Below, in pieces: positions 1-6,440 of a stretch of DNA of 9,007 nucleotides. The stretch spans positions 1 to 9,007 of the forward strand of contig CAVGTF010000099.1 in NCBI GenBank assembly GCA_963632245.1. Reading direction: 5' to 3'. A program made the translations under genes and the position numbers. The notes under the pieces are model-generated. The model was not told where the DNA came from. It made no database searches and worked only from the letters and a program-made list of their open reading frames with translations. Numbering within the stretch: position 1 is the first letter of the stretch; each line of letters starts with the position of its first letter. Origin of the DNA: UBA1724 sp963632245 (GTDB lineage: Bacteria > Verrucomicrobiota > Lentisphaeria > Oligosphaerales > Oligosphaeraceae).

Positions 1-71
1 CCGCCGGAAGGCGGAAGAGCGCCTGCGGCACCTTATTAACCTTCTCCCTACTACCTCTCTACCTGCTATCT
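1..71 (+). repeat. Intergenic repeat, palindrome plus pyrimidine heptad tract (copy B1)
   Basis: The copy opens with a perfect 5-bp hairpin (CCGCC 1-5, loop GGAA, GGCGG 10-14). A GC-rich core follows, then a pyrimidine tract (40-70) that reads as roughly 7-nt units beginning CT or CC. Positions 10-71 match 298-359 with 3 mismatches over 62 nt (offset 288). The window starts at the first base of the hairpin, so the element may extend further left. No coding potential is seen. REP-like or MITE-like identity is inferred from structure only. Confidence 0.8.
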
Positions 72-92
72 GCGGGCGATTCCGCCTGCGTT

Positions 93-182
93 CGCCGCCT
101 CAGCGGCGGAAGGGCGTCTGCGGCACCTTGCAAACTAATCACTAGCCACTAATTGCTAGATACTTACGGCGCAAAAAGCGCC
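93..182 (+). repeat. Intergenic repeat with CTA heptad tract (copy B2)
   Basis: A 6-bp hairpin (CGCCGC 93-98, loop CTCA, GCGGCG 103-108) is followed by a GC core. Positions 93-129 match 286-322 with one mismatch. Then come five consecutive 7-nt units at 135-169: CTAATCA; CTAGCCA; CTAATTG; CTAGATA; CTTACGG. The copy ends in a hairpin GGCGC (168-172), loop AAAAA, GCGCC (178-182). The same order (hairpin, core, CCTTGCAA, CTA heptads, CTTACGGCG, palindrome) recurs at 6264-6358. Confidence 0.8.
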
Positions 183-211
183 ATAGGGGGCGTACGAATT
201 ATTCAGGGGGC

Positions 212-250
212 TATCCAAAGGACTGGGGGCAAGCCCCCCGCACCCCCCTT
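212..250 (-). repeat. G/C-rich hairpin repeat module, inverted copy (module E)
   Basis: Read on the minus strand, this stretch carries a G-run, a hairpin with GGGG/CCCC arms, and then GTCCTTTGGA. The same series occurs on the plus strand at about 6148-6185. Loop sequences differ between the copies (about CTTG here, GCAA there) while the stems are kept. The module therefore occurs in both orientations relative to the B-type copies. It is not recognised as a named element. Confidence 0.65.
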
Positions 251-284
251 AAGCCCTTACACAGGCCCAGAAGCCGGCACCGTA

Positions 285-359
285 CCGCCGCCTCAGCGGC
301 GGAAGGGCGCCTGCGGCACCTTATTAACCTTCTCCCTACTACCCTTCTACCTGCTATCT
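285..359 (+). repeat. Intergenic repeat, palindrome plus pyrimidine heptad tract (copy B3)
   Basis: A perfect 7-bp hairpin (285-291 with 296-302, loop CTCA) is followed by the GC core and a pyrimidine tract. Positions 298-359 match copy B1 (10-71) with 3 mismatches. The pyrimidine-rich sequence continues to about 398 with two T-runs (361-366 and 391-396). The rest of 1-460 (183-211, 251-284 and 360-408) shows G/C- or T/C-rich low-complexity sequence and no convincing gene on either strand. Confidence 0.8.
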
Positions 360-408
360 CTTTTTTCTGCCATTCTCCCTTACTTCCCAGTTTTTTCATG
401 TAGGTGGC

Positions 409-436
409 TTGCAAACTGTGCATAGAGGAATATCTT
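409..436 (+). promoter_or_regulatory. Candidate sigma70-type promoter for tRNA-Asp
   Basis: TTGCAA (409-414) and TATCTT (431-436) are separated by 16 nt and lie about 25 nt upstream of the tRNA 5' end. Each hexamer matches the consensus at about four of six bases. A similar TTGCAA-16-TACATT pair lies upstream of rpsO. Assigned by pattern and position only. Confidence 0.4.
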
Positions 437-461
437 AAGCCCGCTTTACGAGCGAAGAGCT

Positions 462-538
462 GGAGTTGTAGCGCAATTGGTTAGAGCATCGCCCTGTCAC
501 GGCGAAGGTCGTGGGTTCGAGCCCCATCAACTCCGCCA
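462..538 (+). tRNA. tRNA-Asp (anticodon GTC), CCA encoded
   Basis: The sequence folds as a full cloverleaf. The 7-bp acceptor stem GGAGTTG/CAACTCC is perfect (462-468 with 528-534), and a D-arm GCGC/GAGC is present. The anticodon stem TCGCC/GGCGA is perfect (489-493 with 501-505) around loop CTGTCAC, giving anticodon GTC at 496-498, which reads Asp codons GAC and GAU. The T-arm is GTGGG/CCCAT with a TTCGAGC loop. Discriminator G535 is the usual Asp identity base, and the 3' CCA (536-538) is genomically encoded. It stands alone, not in a tRNA cluster, with its own terminator. Confidence 0.97.
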
Positions 539-549
539 CTACCCTTTCC

Positions 550-581
550 GCCGTGGATTCTGAAGATCCACGGCTTTTTTT
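550..581 (+). terminator. Intrinsic terminator of tRNA-Asp
   Basis: A perfect 9-bp stem (550-558 with 566-574, GCCGTGGAT/ATCCACGGC) with a 7-nt loop is followed directly by seven T residues (575-581). It lies 12 nt behind the tRNA and 38 nt ahead of the kamA-family start, so kamA needs its own promoter or read-through. Confidence 0.92.
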
Positions 582-619
582 GTGTCCGGAAGGCTATACG
601 GTTTTGGTGCGTTTTTCTT

Positions 620-1741
620 ATGGACTTGCACTTCCAAGATGGTATCGCGCCCACTGCGAATGAGTGGTGGGACTGGCGCTGGCAGCTGTCGCATGCCGCG
701 CGGAGTGTGGAGGAGGTGGCGTCGTATTTCGGGGTAGGGGAGTCGTCGCTGGGGGAGTTTGCCAAGGCCCAAGCGGTCTATCCCCTCTTTGTGACGCCGT
801 ATTACCTCTCCCTGGTGGAAGAGCCGATTCTGGAAGACCCGATTTTTCGGCAGTGTTTTCCGGACGACCGTGAGGTGACGCGTCAGGCGGGCGGTGATCC
901 CGATGCGCTCTCGGAGGAGCCCTGTTCTCCGGTGCCGCGGCTGGTGCATCGGTATCCCGATCGCGCGCTGTTGGTGACCGGGAATTGCTGCGCCATGCAC
1001 TGCCGCCATTGCATGCGGAAGCGCGATTGGTCGAAGCCGCTGGCGCCCTTGACTCAGGAGGAACTGGGTCGTGTGGTGGACTACCTGACGGCGCATCCCG
1101 AGGTGCGGGAGGTCCTGGTTTCCGGGGGCGATCCCCTGATGCTCCCGGAGGCGAATTTGCGGTTGGTGGTGCAGGCGCTCTCTTCTGTGAACAGCGTGGA
1201 GATCCTTCGCTTTGGAAGTCGCGTGCCCTGTACCCTCCCGCAGAAAGTCTCTCCACGCCTGGCGTCCATTCTCGCCTCCGGCAAGACCGCCTGGCTGGCA
1301 TGCCACTTCAACCATCCCCGGGAATTGACGAAGGAGGTGTCTGCTGCCACCGATATCCTGAACCGCGCGGGCGTGTGCATGGTGAACCAGAGCGTGTTGC
1401 TCAAGGGCGTCAACGACAACGCGGAGGTCCTGGGGAAGCTCTTCACCTCCCTTTTGAAATACCACATCAAGCCATACTACCTCTTCCATGGCGATCCCAT
1501 CGAGGGCGCCATGCACTTCCGCACCGGCGTCAAGGAGGGCCTCGCCATCATGGATCAGCTCCGCGGACGAATCTCCGGTATGGCATTGCCTGCATTCGCC
1601 TTCGATCTGCCCGGCGGAAAGGGAAAGATCCGCCTGCAGCCAGAGACCGCCCTTGGCTGTGATCCGGAGGGAAATGCCCTCTACCGCTCCTGGCAGGGAG
1701 AGGTCGTCGCTTATCCCGATCAGGATGGCGGCGAACCCTGA
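620..1741 (+). CDS. kamA: KamA-family radical SAM/PLP aminomutase (lysine 2,3-aminomutase-like)
   Basis: This 373-aa protein belongs to the KamA family, which uses a [4Fe-4S] cluster, S-adenosylmethionine and PLP to move an amino group from C2 to C3 of lysine or related amino acids. Visible motifs are the N-terminal WDWRWQL signature (17-23), the radical SAM cluster CX3CX2C at C124, C128 and C131, SGGDPL (168-173), and a C-terminal PGGKGK whose K336 aligns with the PLP Schiff-base lysine of clostridial LAM (recalled as K337). D292 and D329 align with the two acidic lysine-binding residues of LAM (recalled as D293 and D330). EpmB, which modifies EF-P, lacks the second as I recall, so a free-lysine mutase is favoured. 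The protein is shorter than clostridial LAM (about 416 aa) and lacks its C-terminal cysteine-rich zinc tail. The ATG at 620 is chosen because the conserved N-terminus follows closely, but no Shine-Dalgarno precedes it. Substrate is inferred. Confidence 0.88.
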   Translation: MDLHFQDGIAPTANEWWDWRWQLSHAARSVEEVASYFGVGESSLGEFAKAQAVYPLFVTPYYLSLVEEPILEDPIFRQCFPDDREVTRQAGGDPDALSEEPCSPVPRLVHRYPDRALLVTGNCCAMHCRHCMRKRDWSKPLAPLTQEELGRVVDYLTAHPEVREVLVSGGDPLMLPEANLRLVVQALSSVNSVEILRFGSRVPCTLPQKVSPRLASILASGKTAWLACHFNHPRELTKEVSAATDILNRAGVCMVNQSVLLKGVNDNAEVLGKLFTSLLKYHIKPYYLFHGDPIEGAMHFRTGVKEGLAIMDQLRGRISGMALPAFAFDLPGGKGKIRLQPETALGCDPEGNALYRSWQGEVVAYPDQDGGEP

Positions 1742-1829
1742 GCGCGGCCTTTGAGAAACGCGGGGGAGGGGGGAGAGTTTTTATTGCGGATTCGCGGGGT
1801 GACATCTCCGGACAATTCCCGCCGGCGTA

Positions 1830-1857
1830 TTGCAAATCGTGGTGTTTGGAATACATT
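1830..1857 (+). promoter_or_regulatory. Candidate promoter of the rpsO-pnp operon
   Basis: TTGCAA (1830-1835) and TACATT (1852-1857) are 16 nt apart, the same geometry and -35 hexamer as the candidate tRNA-Asp promoter. Initiation near 1864 would give a leader of about 125 nt before rpsO. The assignment rests on pattern similarity only. Confidence 0.35.
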
Positions 1858-1918
1858 ACGCGGATTACCCATCGCTGCTGATGTAACTACTGGGCCACGA
1901 CCGCATCGTTGAGAGTTT

Positions 1919-1988
1919 GGGAAAGGTATTCCCTAGTCTGGCTTGGGGCAGAGTCGTCGGGTATTAACATAGGTGAAATAACACCCTT
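1919..1988 (+). promoter_or_regulatory. Structured rpsO leader with occluded ribosome binding site
   Basis: A 5-bp hairpin GGGAA (1919-1923)/TTCCC (1929-1933) lies upstream. The weak Shine-Dalgarno AGGTG (1971-1975), 13 nt from the ATG, can be closed by GGTG/CACC (1972-1975 with 1982-1985). GGGT (1959-1962) can compete by pairing with ACCC (1983-1986). S15 represses its own mRNA through such leader structures in several bacteria, with little sequence conservation between phyla. A feedback role here is inferred. Confidence 0.35.
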
Positions 1989-2252
1989 ATGACCAAAGAA
2001 GAGAGACTGGCTATCATTGAGCAGTTCAAGCGTTCCGAGAATGACTGTGGATCCGTGGAGGTCCAGGTCGCGCTGTTGACTGGCCGCATCAAGGAGCTCA
2101 CCGAGCACCTGAAGATTCACAAGAAGGACTTCAGCACCCGTCGCGGTCTGCTGGCCATGGTGAATCAGCGTCGCAACCTGCTCAAGTACCTCTCCCGCGA
2201 GGACTACGGCCGCTACACCGCTCTGATCAGCAAGCTCGGCCTCCGTCGGTAG
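1989..2252 (+). CDS. rpsO: 30S ribosomal protein S15
   Basis: This 87-aa protein is S15, a primary 16S rRNA-binding protein of the small-subunit platform that nucleates S6, S11, S18 and S21 and contacts 23S rRNA in a bridge. The length is close to the usual 88-89 aa. The family signature is intact: LTEHLKIHKKDFSTRRGLL in the middle of the protein, RRNLLKYL after it, and the C-terminal LGLRR. The ATG at 1989 gives the expected N-terminus with no extension. The gene is followed by pnp after only 19 nt, the widely conserved rpsO-pnp order, so both are probably on one mRNA. It ends in TAG. Regulation by S15 binding to its own leader is possible given the structure upstream. Confidence 0.97.
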   Translation: MTKEERLAIIEQFKRSENDCGSVEVQVALLTGRIKELTEHLKIHKKDFSTRRGLLAMVNQRRNLLKYLSREDYGRYTALISKLGLRR

Positions 2253-2271
2253 TCCCAGGAGGTAGCATCGA

Positions 2272-4377
<2,106 letters not shown>

Positions 4378-4393
4378 TCCCGCCCCGGCGCCT

Positions 4394-4431
4394 CCCCCGG
4401 ATGCCTGATTTTCGCAGGGCGTCTGGTGGGG
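4394..4431 (+). terminator. Hairpin after pnp, possible terminator or 3'-end stabiliser
   Basis: A long imperfect stem pairs 4397-4407 with 4415-4426 (11 bp including two G.T pairs and one bulged G), extended outward by CCC/GGG across a bulged T. The loop is ATTTTCG. The T-rich stretch (4451-4455) comes about 20 nt later, so it is not a textbook intrinsic terminator. It could protect the rpsO-pnp mRNA 3' end or give partial termination before rpmE. Confidence 0.4.
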
Positions 4432-4493
4432 TTGCGGTTTGGCAAGAGTCTTTTTCTTAAGAGTTTTCAATTTCAAAAGGAGTTCATTCTACA

Positions 4494-4700
4494 ATGAAGA
4501 GCGACATCCATCCCAAATACGTGAAGTGCAAGGTGACCTGCGCCTGCGGCAACGTCTTCGAGTGCGAGTCCACCAGCCCCGCGGTGAACATCGGTATCTG
4601 CTCCAAGTGCCACCCCTTCTTCACCGGCAAGCAGAAGCTGGTGGATACTGAGGGCCGCGTGGACGCCTTCCGCCGCCGCTACGCCAATCTGAAGAAGTAG
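4494..4700 (+). CDS. rpmE: 50S ribosomal protein L31, zinc-binding (C+) type
   Basis: This 68-aa protein is L31, which bridges the large subunit to the small-subunit head. It starts MKSDIHP, typical of the family. It carries CAC (C16, C18) and CSKC (C36, C39), the four cysteines of the zinc-ribbon C+ form, followed by HPFFTGKQ and a basic C-terminus. In bacteria having both forms, the C+ paralogue is replaced by a C- form under zinc starvation; no C- copy or Zur box is seen here. AAAGGAG (4476-4482) serves as Shine-Dalgarno 11 nt before the ATG. A strong terminator follows the TAG stop, then prfA, a gene pair conserved in many bacteria. Confidence 0.97.
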   Translation: MKSDIHPKYVKCKVTCACGNVFECESTSPAVNIGICSKCHPFFTGKQKLVDTEGRVDAFRRRYANLKK

Positions 4701-4714
4701 CCTTCCGGCATTTC

Positions 4715-4757
4715 GGGGGAGCTCCTTCCACCAGGAGGGGCTCCCCCTTTCCTTTTT
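4715..4757 (+). terminator. Intrinsic terminator of rpmE
   Basis: A G/C-rich stem GGGGGAG (4715-4721) with CTCCCCC (4741-4747) encloses an inner CTCCT/AGGAG helix (4722-4726 with 4733-4737), with a three-G bulge on the 3' side. A T-rich tail (4748-4757, TTT CC TTTTT) follows. prfA may be reached by partial read-through or from its own promoter. Confidence 0.88.
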
Positions 4758-4761
4758 CCGT

Positions 4762-4846
4762 AAAGGCAGGGAGCATATCGCGTCCCATCGGACGACCCGC
4801 CTTTCCTTCGCGCAGGGGACCACTATTTTCCCTGCCGCATATTTTT
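4762..4846 (+). promoter_or_regulatory. Attenuator-like leader of prfA
   Basis: Two local hairpins can form. Hairpin I pairs 4762-4771 with 4796-4804 (9 bp with bulged A4768) and encloses CGTCC/GGACG (4781-4785 with 4790-4794). Hairpin II pairs 4812-4819 with 4828-4835 (8 bp including one G.T). Alternatively GGCAGGG (4765-4771) pairs perfectly with CCCTGCC (4830-4836), which would break both. Hairpin II is followed after a few bases by a T-run (4842-4846). The geometry resembles a terminator/antiterminator switch. No known riboswitch was recognised and no clear promoter was found. Confidence 0.35.
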
Positions 4847-4889
4847 GCCCTTTCCTTCCCGTTCTTCTCTCCCTCTCCCCCGAATTTCC

Positions 4890-5981
4890 ATGGATTTTGC
4901 CAGCTACATCCAGACGAGCACCGACCGCCTTTCCGAATTGGAGGCGGAGATCAGCCATTTCGACTTCGCTGGCCCACACGCCGACCGCTTTCAGTCGCTG
5001 AATCGTGAGTATACCAAGCTGAAGAAGCTCCTGGAGTCCTGGAAGAAGCTCCAGGATGCCAAGAATCAGATTGCGGAGAACAAGGAGATGCTTGCTTCTG
5101 GCGAGATGGACCAGGAGATGAGCGAGCTTGTCTCCGCGGATCTGAAGAGCCTGGAGGAGACTCTCCCGGAGCTTGAGAAGAATGTGAAGATGCTGATTCT
5201 GCCCACGCACCCCAACGAGGGCCGTGACGTGATCGTGGAGATCCGTCCTGCGGCGGGCGGTGACGAAGCCAGCCTTTTTGCGGGCGAGCTCTACCGGATG
5301 TATACCCACTATTGCGAGCTGAAGGGCTGGCATGTGGAGGTGCTGGACCTGAGCGAGACCGAGGTGGGCGGTCTGAAGAATGTCTCTTTCATGGTCCGCG
5401 GCGACGACGCCTGGAGCCTCCTGCACTTCGAGAGCGGCGTCCACCGGGTCCAGCGGGTGCCGGTCACCGAGACCCAGGGACGCATCCATACCTCCACCGC
5501 CACTGTGGCGGTGATGGCGGAGGCCCAGGAGGTGGATATCGAGCTGAAGCCCGAGGATCTGCGCATCGATGTCTTCCGTTCCTCCGGCGCCGGCGGACAG
5601 GGCGTGAACCGAACCGACTCCGCCGTCCGCGTCACTTACCTGCCTACCGGCGATTTCGTCGCCAGCCAGCAGGAGCGCTCCCAGCACAAGAACAAGGATA
5701 TCGCGATGCGAATTCTCCGCTCTCGGTTGCTGGAACGCAAGCAGCAGGAGGAGGACGCCAAGAATGCCGCCGAGCGTAAGAGCCAGATCGGCACCGGCGA
5801 CCGTTCCGAGAAAGTCCGTACCTACAATTTCCCCCAAAGCCGCTGCACTGACCACCGATTCAACATCACTCGCTACGATCTGACGAAGATCATGGACGGC
5901 GAGCTGGATGGTCTCCTCGGCGAAATCCGAGCCGCCGACGCCGAACGACGCCTGGCGCAGGAACTGCATTTGGAAGAATAG
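4890..5981 (+). CDS. prfA: Peptide chain release factor 1 (RF1)
   Basis: RF1 reads UAA and UAG in the ribosomal A site and triggers peptidyl-tRNA hydrolysis. The 363-aa protein has an N-terminal coiled-coil-rich domain 1 (about 1-100), the stop-codon tripeptide PVT (191-193) in place of RF2's SPF, and the catalytic GGQ (235-237). The following GVNRTDSAVRVTYLPTG and SQHKNK segments are typical of class I factors. Both motifs lie within three residues of their E. coli RF1 positions. ATG 4890 is preferred over the TTG at 4845, which would add 15 low-complexity residues. No Shine-Dalgarno precedes it; the upstream 30 nt are C/T-rich. The gene ends in TAG, a codon only RF1 itself decodes, and that stop lies within an 11-bp inverted repeat. 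prmC, which methylates the GGQ glutamine and often follows prfA, is not adjacent. Confidence 0.96.
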   Translation: MDFASYIQTSTDRLSELEAEISHFDFAGPHADRFQSLNREYTKLKKLLESWKKLQDAKNQIAENKEMLASGEMDQEMSELVSADLKSLEETLPELEKNVKMLILPTHPNEGRDVIVEIRPAAGGDEASLFAGELYRMYTHYCELKGWHVEVLDLSETEVGGLKNVSFMVRGDDAWSLLHFESGVHRVQRVPVTETQGRIHTSTATVAVMAEAQEVDIELKPEDLRIDVFRSSGAGGQGVNRTDSAVRVTYLPTGDFVASQQERSQHKNKDIAMRILRSRLLERKQQEEDAKNAAERKSQIGTGDRSEKVRTYNFPQSRCTDHRFNITRYDLTKIMDGELDGLLGEIRAADAERRLAQELHLEE

Positions 5982-5998
5982 GCGGGGCCTATTCTTCC
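5972..5998 (+). terminator. Perfect 11-bp inverted repeat over the prfA stop codon
   Basis: GGAAGAATAGG (5972-5982) and CCTATTCTTCC (5988-5998) pair perfectly around loop CGGGG. The prfA TAG stop (5979-5981) is inside the left arm. No T-run follows (next bases TGAAAAAGG), so it is a gene-terminal hairpin rather than a canonical intrinsic terminator. A repeat module begins at its edge. Confidence 0.6.
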
Positions 5999-6065
5999 TG
6001 AAAAAGGAGGAAGTAGGAAGGAGGAAGGAGGAAGTTAGGCCAGGGTTTCGCAAGGGCGAAACCCC
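5999..6065 (+). repeat. GGAGGAA heptamer repeat module (copy A1) with terminal hairpin
   Basis: TGAAAAA is followed by four 7-nt units (6006-6033), GGAGGAA except for the second, which is GTAGGAA. Then comes a unique stretch and a perfect 8-bp hairpin GGGTTTCG (6043-6050)/CGAAACCC (6057-6064). Positions 6016-6048 are identical to 8975-9007 (33 nt), and 5999-6013 to 8951-8965. The two copies differ in unit number, four here and five there. Confidence 0.88.
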
Positions 6066-6114
6066 GCGCCGGAATCTACCGGCGCGTGCGCCAATGCGCG
6101 CCCATGATTGGCGC
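6066..6114 (+). repeat. Two adjacent perfect palindromes in the prfA-regulator gap
   Basis: GCGCCGG (6066-6072) pairs with CCGGCGC (6079-6085) around AATCTA. GCGCCAAT (6088-6095) pairs with ATTGGCGC (6107-6114) around an 11-nt loop. Neither has a T-run. They lie one after the other directly behind the hairpin of module A1, forming a chain of stems. There is no coding content. Confidence 0.75.
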
Positions 6115-6147
6115 GTAGGTACCGTCAGTAGGCGGAAGAAACTAGGC

Positions 6148-6185
6148 GGGGGTTCGGGGGGCGCAAGCCCCTCCGTCCTTTGGAG
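6148..6185 (+). repeat. G/C-rich hairpin repeat module, direct copy (module E)
   Basis: A G-run leads into hairpin GGGGC (6158-6162), loop GCAA (a GNRA tetraloop if transcribed), GCCCC (6167-6171), then GTCCTTTGGA (6175-6184). The same order appears on the minus strand at 212-250. Confidence 0.65.
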
Positions 6186-6201
6186 ATCTTCCTGCGAAAC
6201 T

Positions 6202-6249
6202 GTGCCTAGGAAGGCACGCGTCGTTGGAAAGTACGCGCCGCTTTGCGGC
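6202..6249 (+). repeat. Further hairpins in the repeat chain
   Basis: GTGCCT (6202-6207) pairs with AGGCAC (6212-6217) around AGGA. GCCGC (6237-6241) pairs with GCGGC (6245-6249) around TTT, flanked by an imperfect outer GTACGCGC/GCGCGGTAC. These continue the uninterrupted stem-loop series from 6043 to 6358. No gene is seen. Confidence 0.5.
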
Positions 6250-6263
6250 CTAGAAGCGCGGTA

Positions 6264-6358
6264 CCGCCGCTAAGGCGGAAGAGCCGCGCAGCGTCCTTGC
6301 AACTGGCAACTAACCGCTAATCGCTAAGTACTAAGCCCTTACGGCGTGCCGTAAGGGC
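6264..6358 (+). repeat. Intergenic repeat with CTA heptad tract and 11-bp palindrome (copy B4)
   Basis: Hairpin CCGCC (6264-6268)/GGCGG (6274-6278) is followed by a diverged GC core and CCTTGCAA. Six consecutive 7-nt units then span 6303-6344: CTGGCAA; CTAACCG; CTAATCG; CTAAGTA; CTAAGCC; CTTACGG. The copy ends in palindrome GCCCTTACGGC (6335-6345)/GCCGTAAGGGC (6348-6358). The order matches copy B2, but the heptad contents differ, so the 7-nt period is kept more strictly than the sequence. Confidence 0.8.
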
Positions 6359-6371
6359 ATCCACTGTTTTT

Positions 6372-6398
6372 CTCCGTCGATTGGCGGGGTGTTTTTTT
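6372..6398 (+). terminator. Intrinsic terminator upstream of the regulator gene
   Basis: CTCCGTC (6372-6378) pairs with GGCGGGG (6383-6389), 7 bp including two T.G pairs, around GATT. TG and then seven T residues (6392-6398) follow. It would block read-through from prfA and the repeat region into the regulator. It leaves only about 40 nt for a promoter, and I saw no convincing one there. Confidence 0.65.
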
Positions 6399-6427
6399 GT
6401 AACGCAGTCGTAGTTAATTCATTTTTT

Positions 6428-6433
6428 GAGGAG
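6428..6433 (+). promoter_or_regulatory. Ribosome binding site that fixes the regulator start
   Basis: GAGGAG lies 7 nt before ATG 6441. It rules out the upstream in-frame TTG at 6426, which overlaps the Shine-Dalgarno itself. Confidence 0.8.
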
Positions 6434-6440
6434 AGCAGTC

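Noticed and set aside
135..169. CRISPR-like or direct-repeat array
   Set aside because: The units are 7 nt without spacers, far below CRISPR repeat size, and no cas gene is present.
153..425. 90-codon open frame in the repeat region before the tRNA
   Set aside because: It runs across several repeat modules and a T-rich tract, and the product is proline-rich low complexity without a ribosome binding site.
539..1516. Minus-strand open frame opposite the KamA-family gene
   Set aside because: Basic, low-complexity translation and an intact radical SAM gene on the other strand.
620..1741. EpmB (EF-P lysine modification) as the function of the KamA-family gene
   Set aside because: Not excluded, but both substrate aspartates appear retained and neither efp nor epmA is nearby; a free amino acid mutase is the better call.
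2253..2271. RNase III hairpin controlling pnp between rpsO and pnp, as in E. coli
   Set aside because: The gap is only 19 nt and holds the Shine-Dalgarno, leaving no room for the hairpin.
4473..6053. Long minus-strand open frame opposite rpmE and prfA
   Set aside because: Same codon-bias shadow; it spans two real genes and the terminator between them and shows no family signature.
5982..6440. A fragment of prmC or a transposase behind prfA
   Set aside because: No frame on either strand gives a recognisable methyltransferase or transposase motif; the gap is palindromes and repeats.
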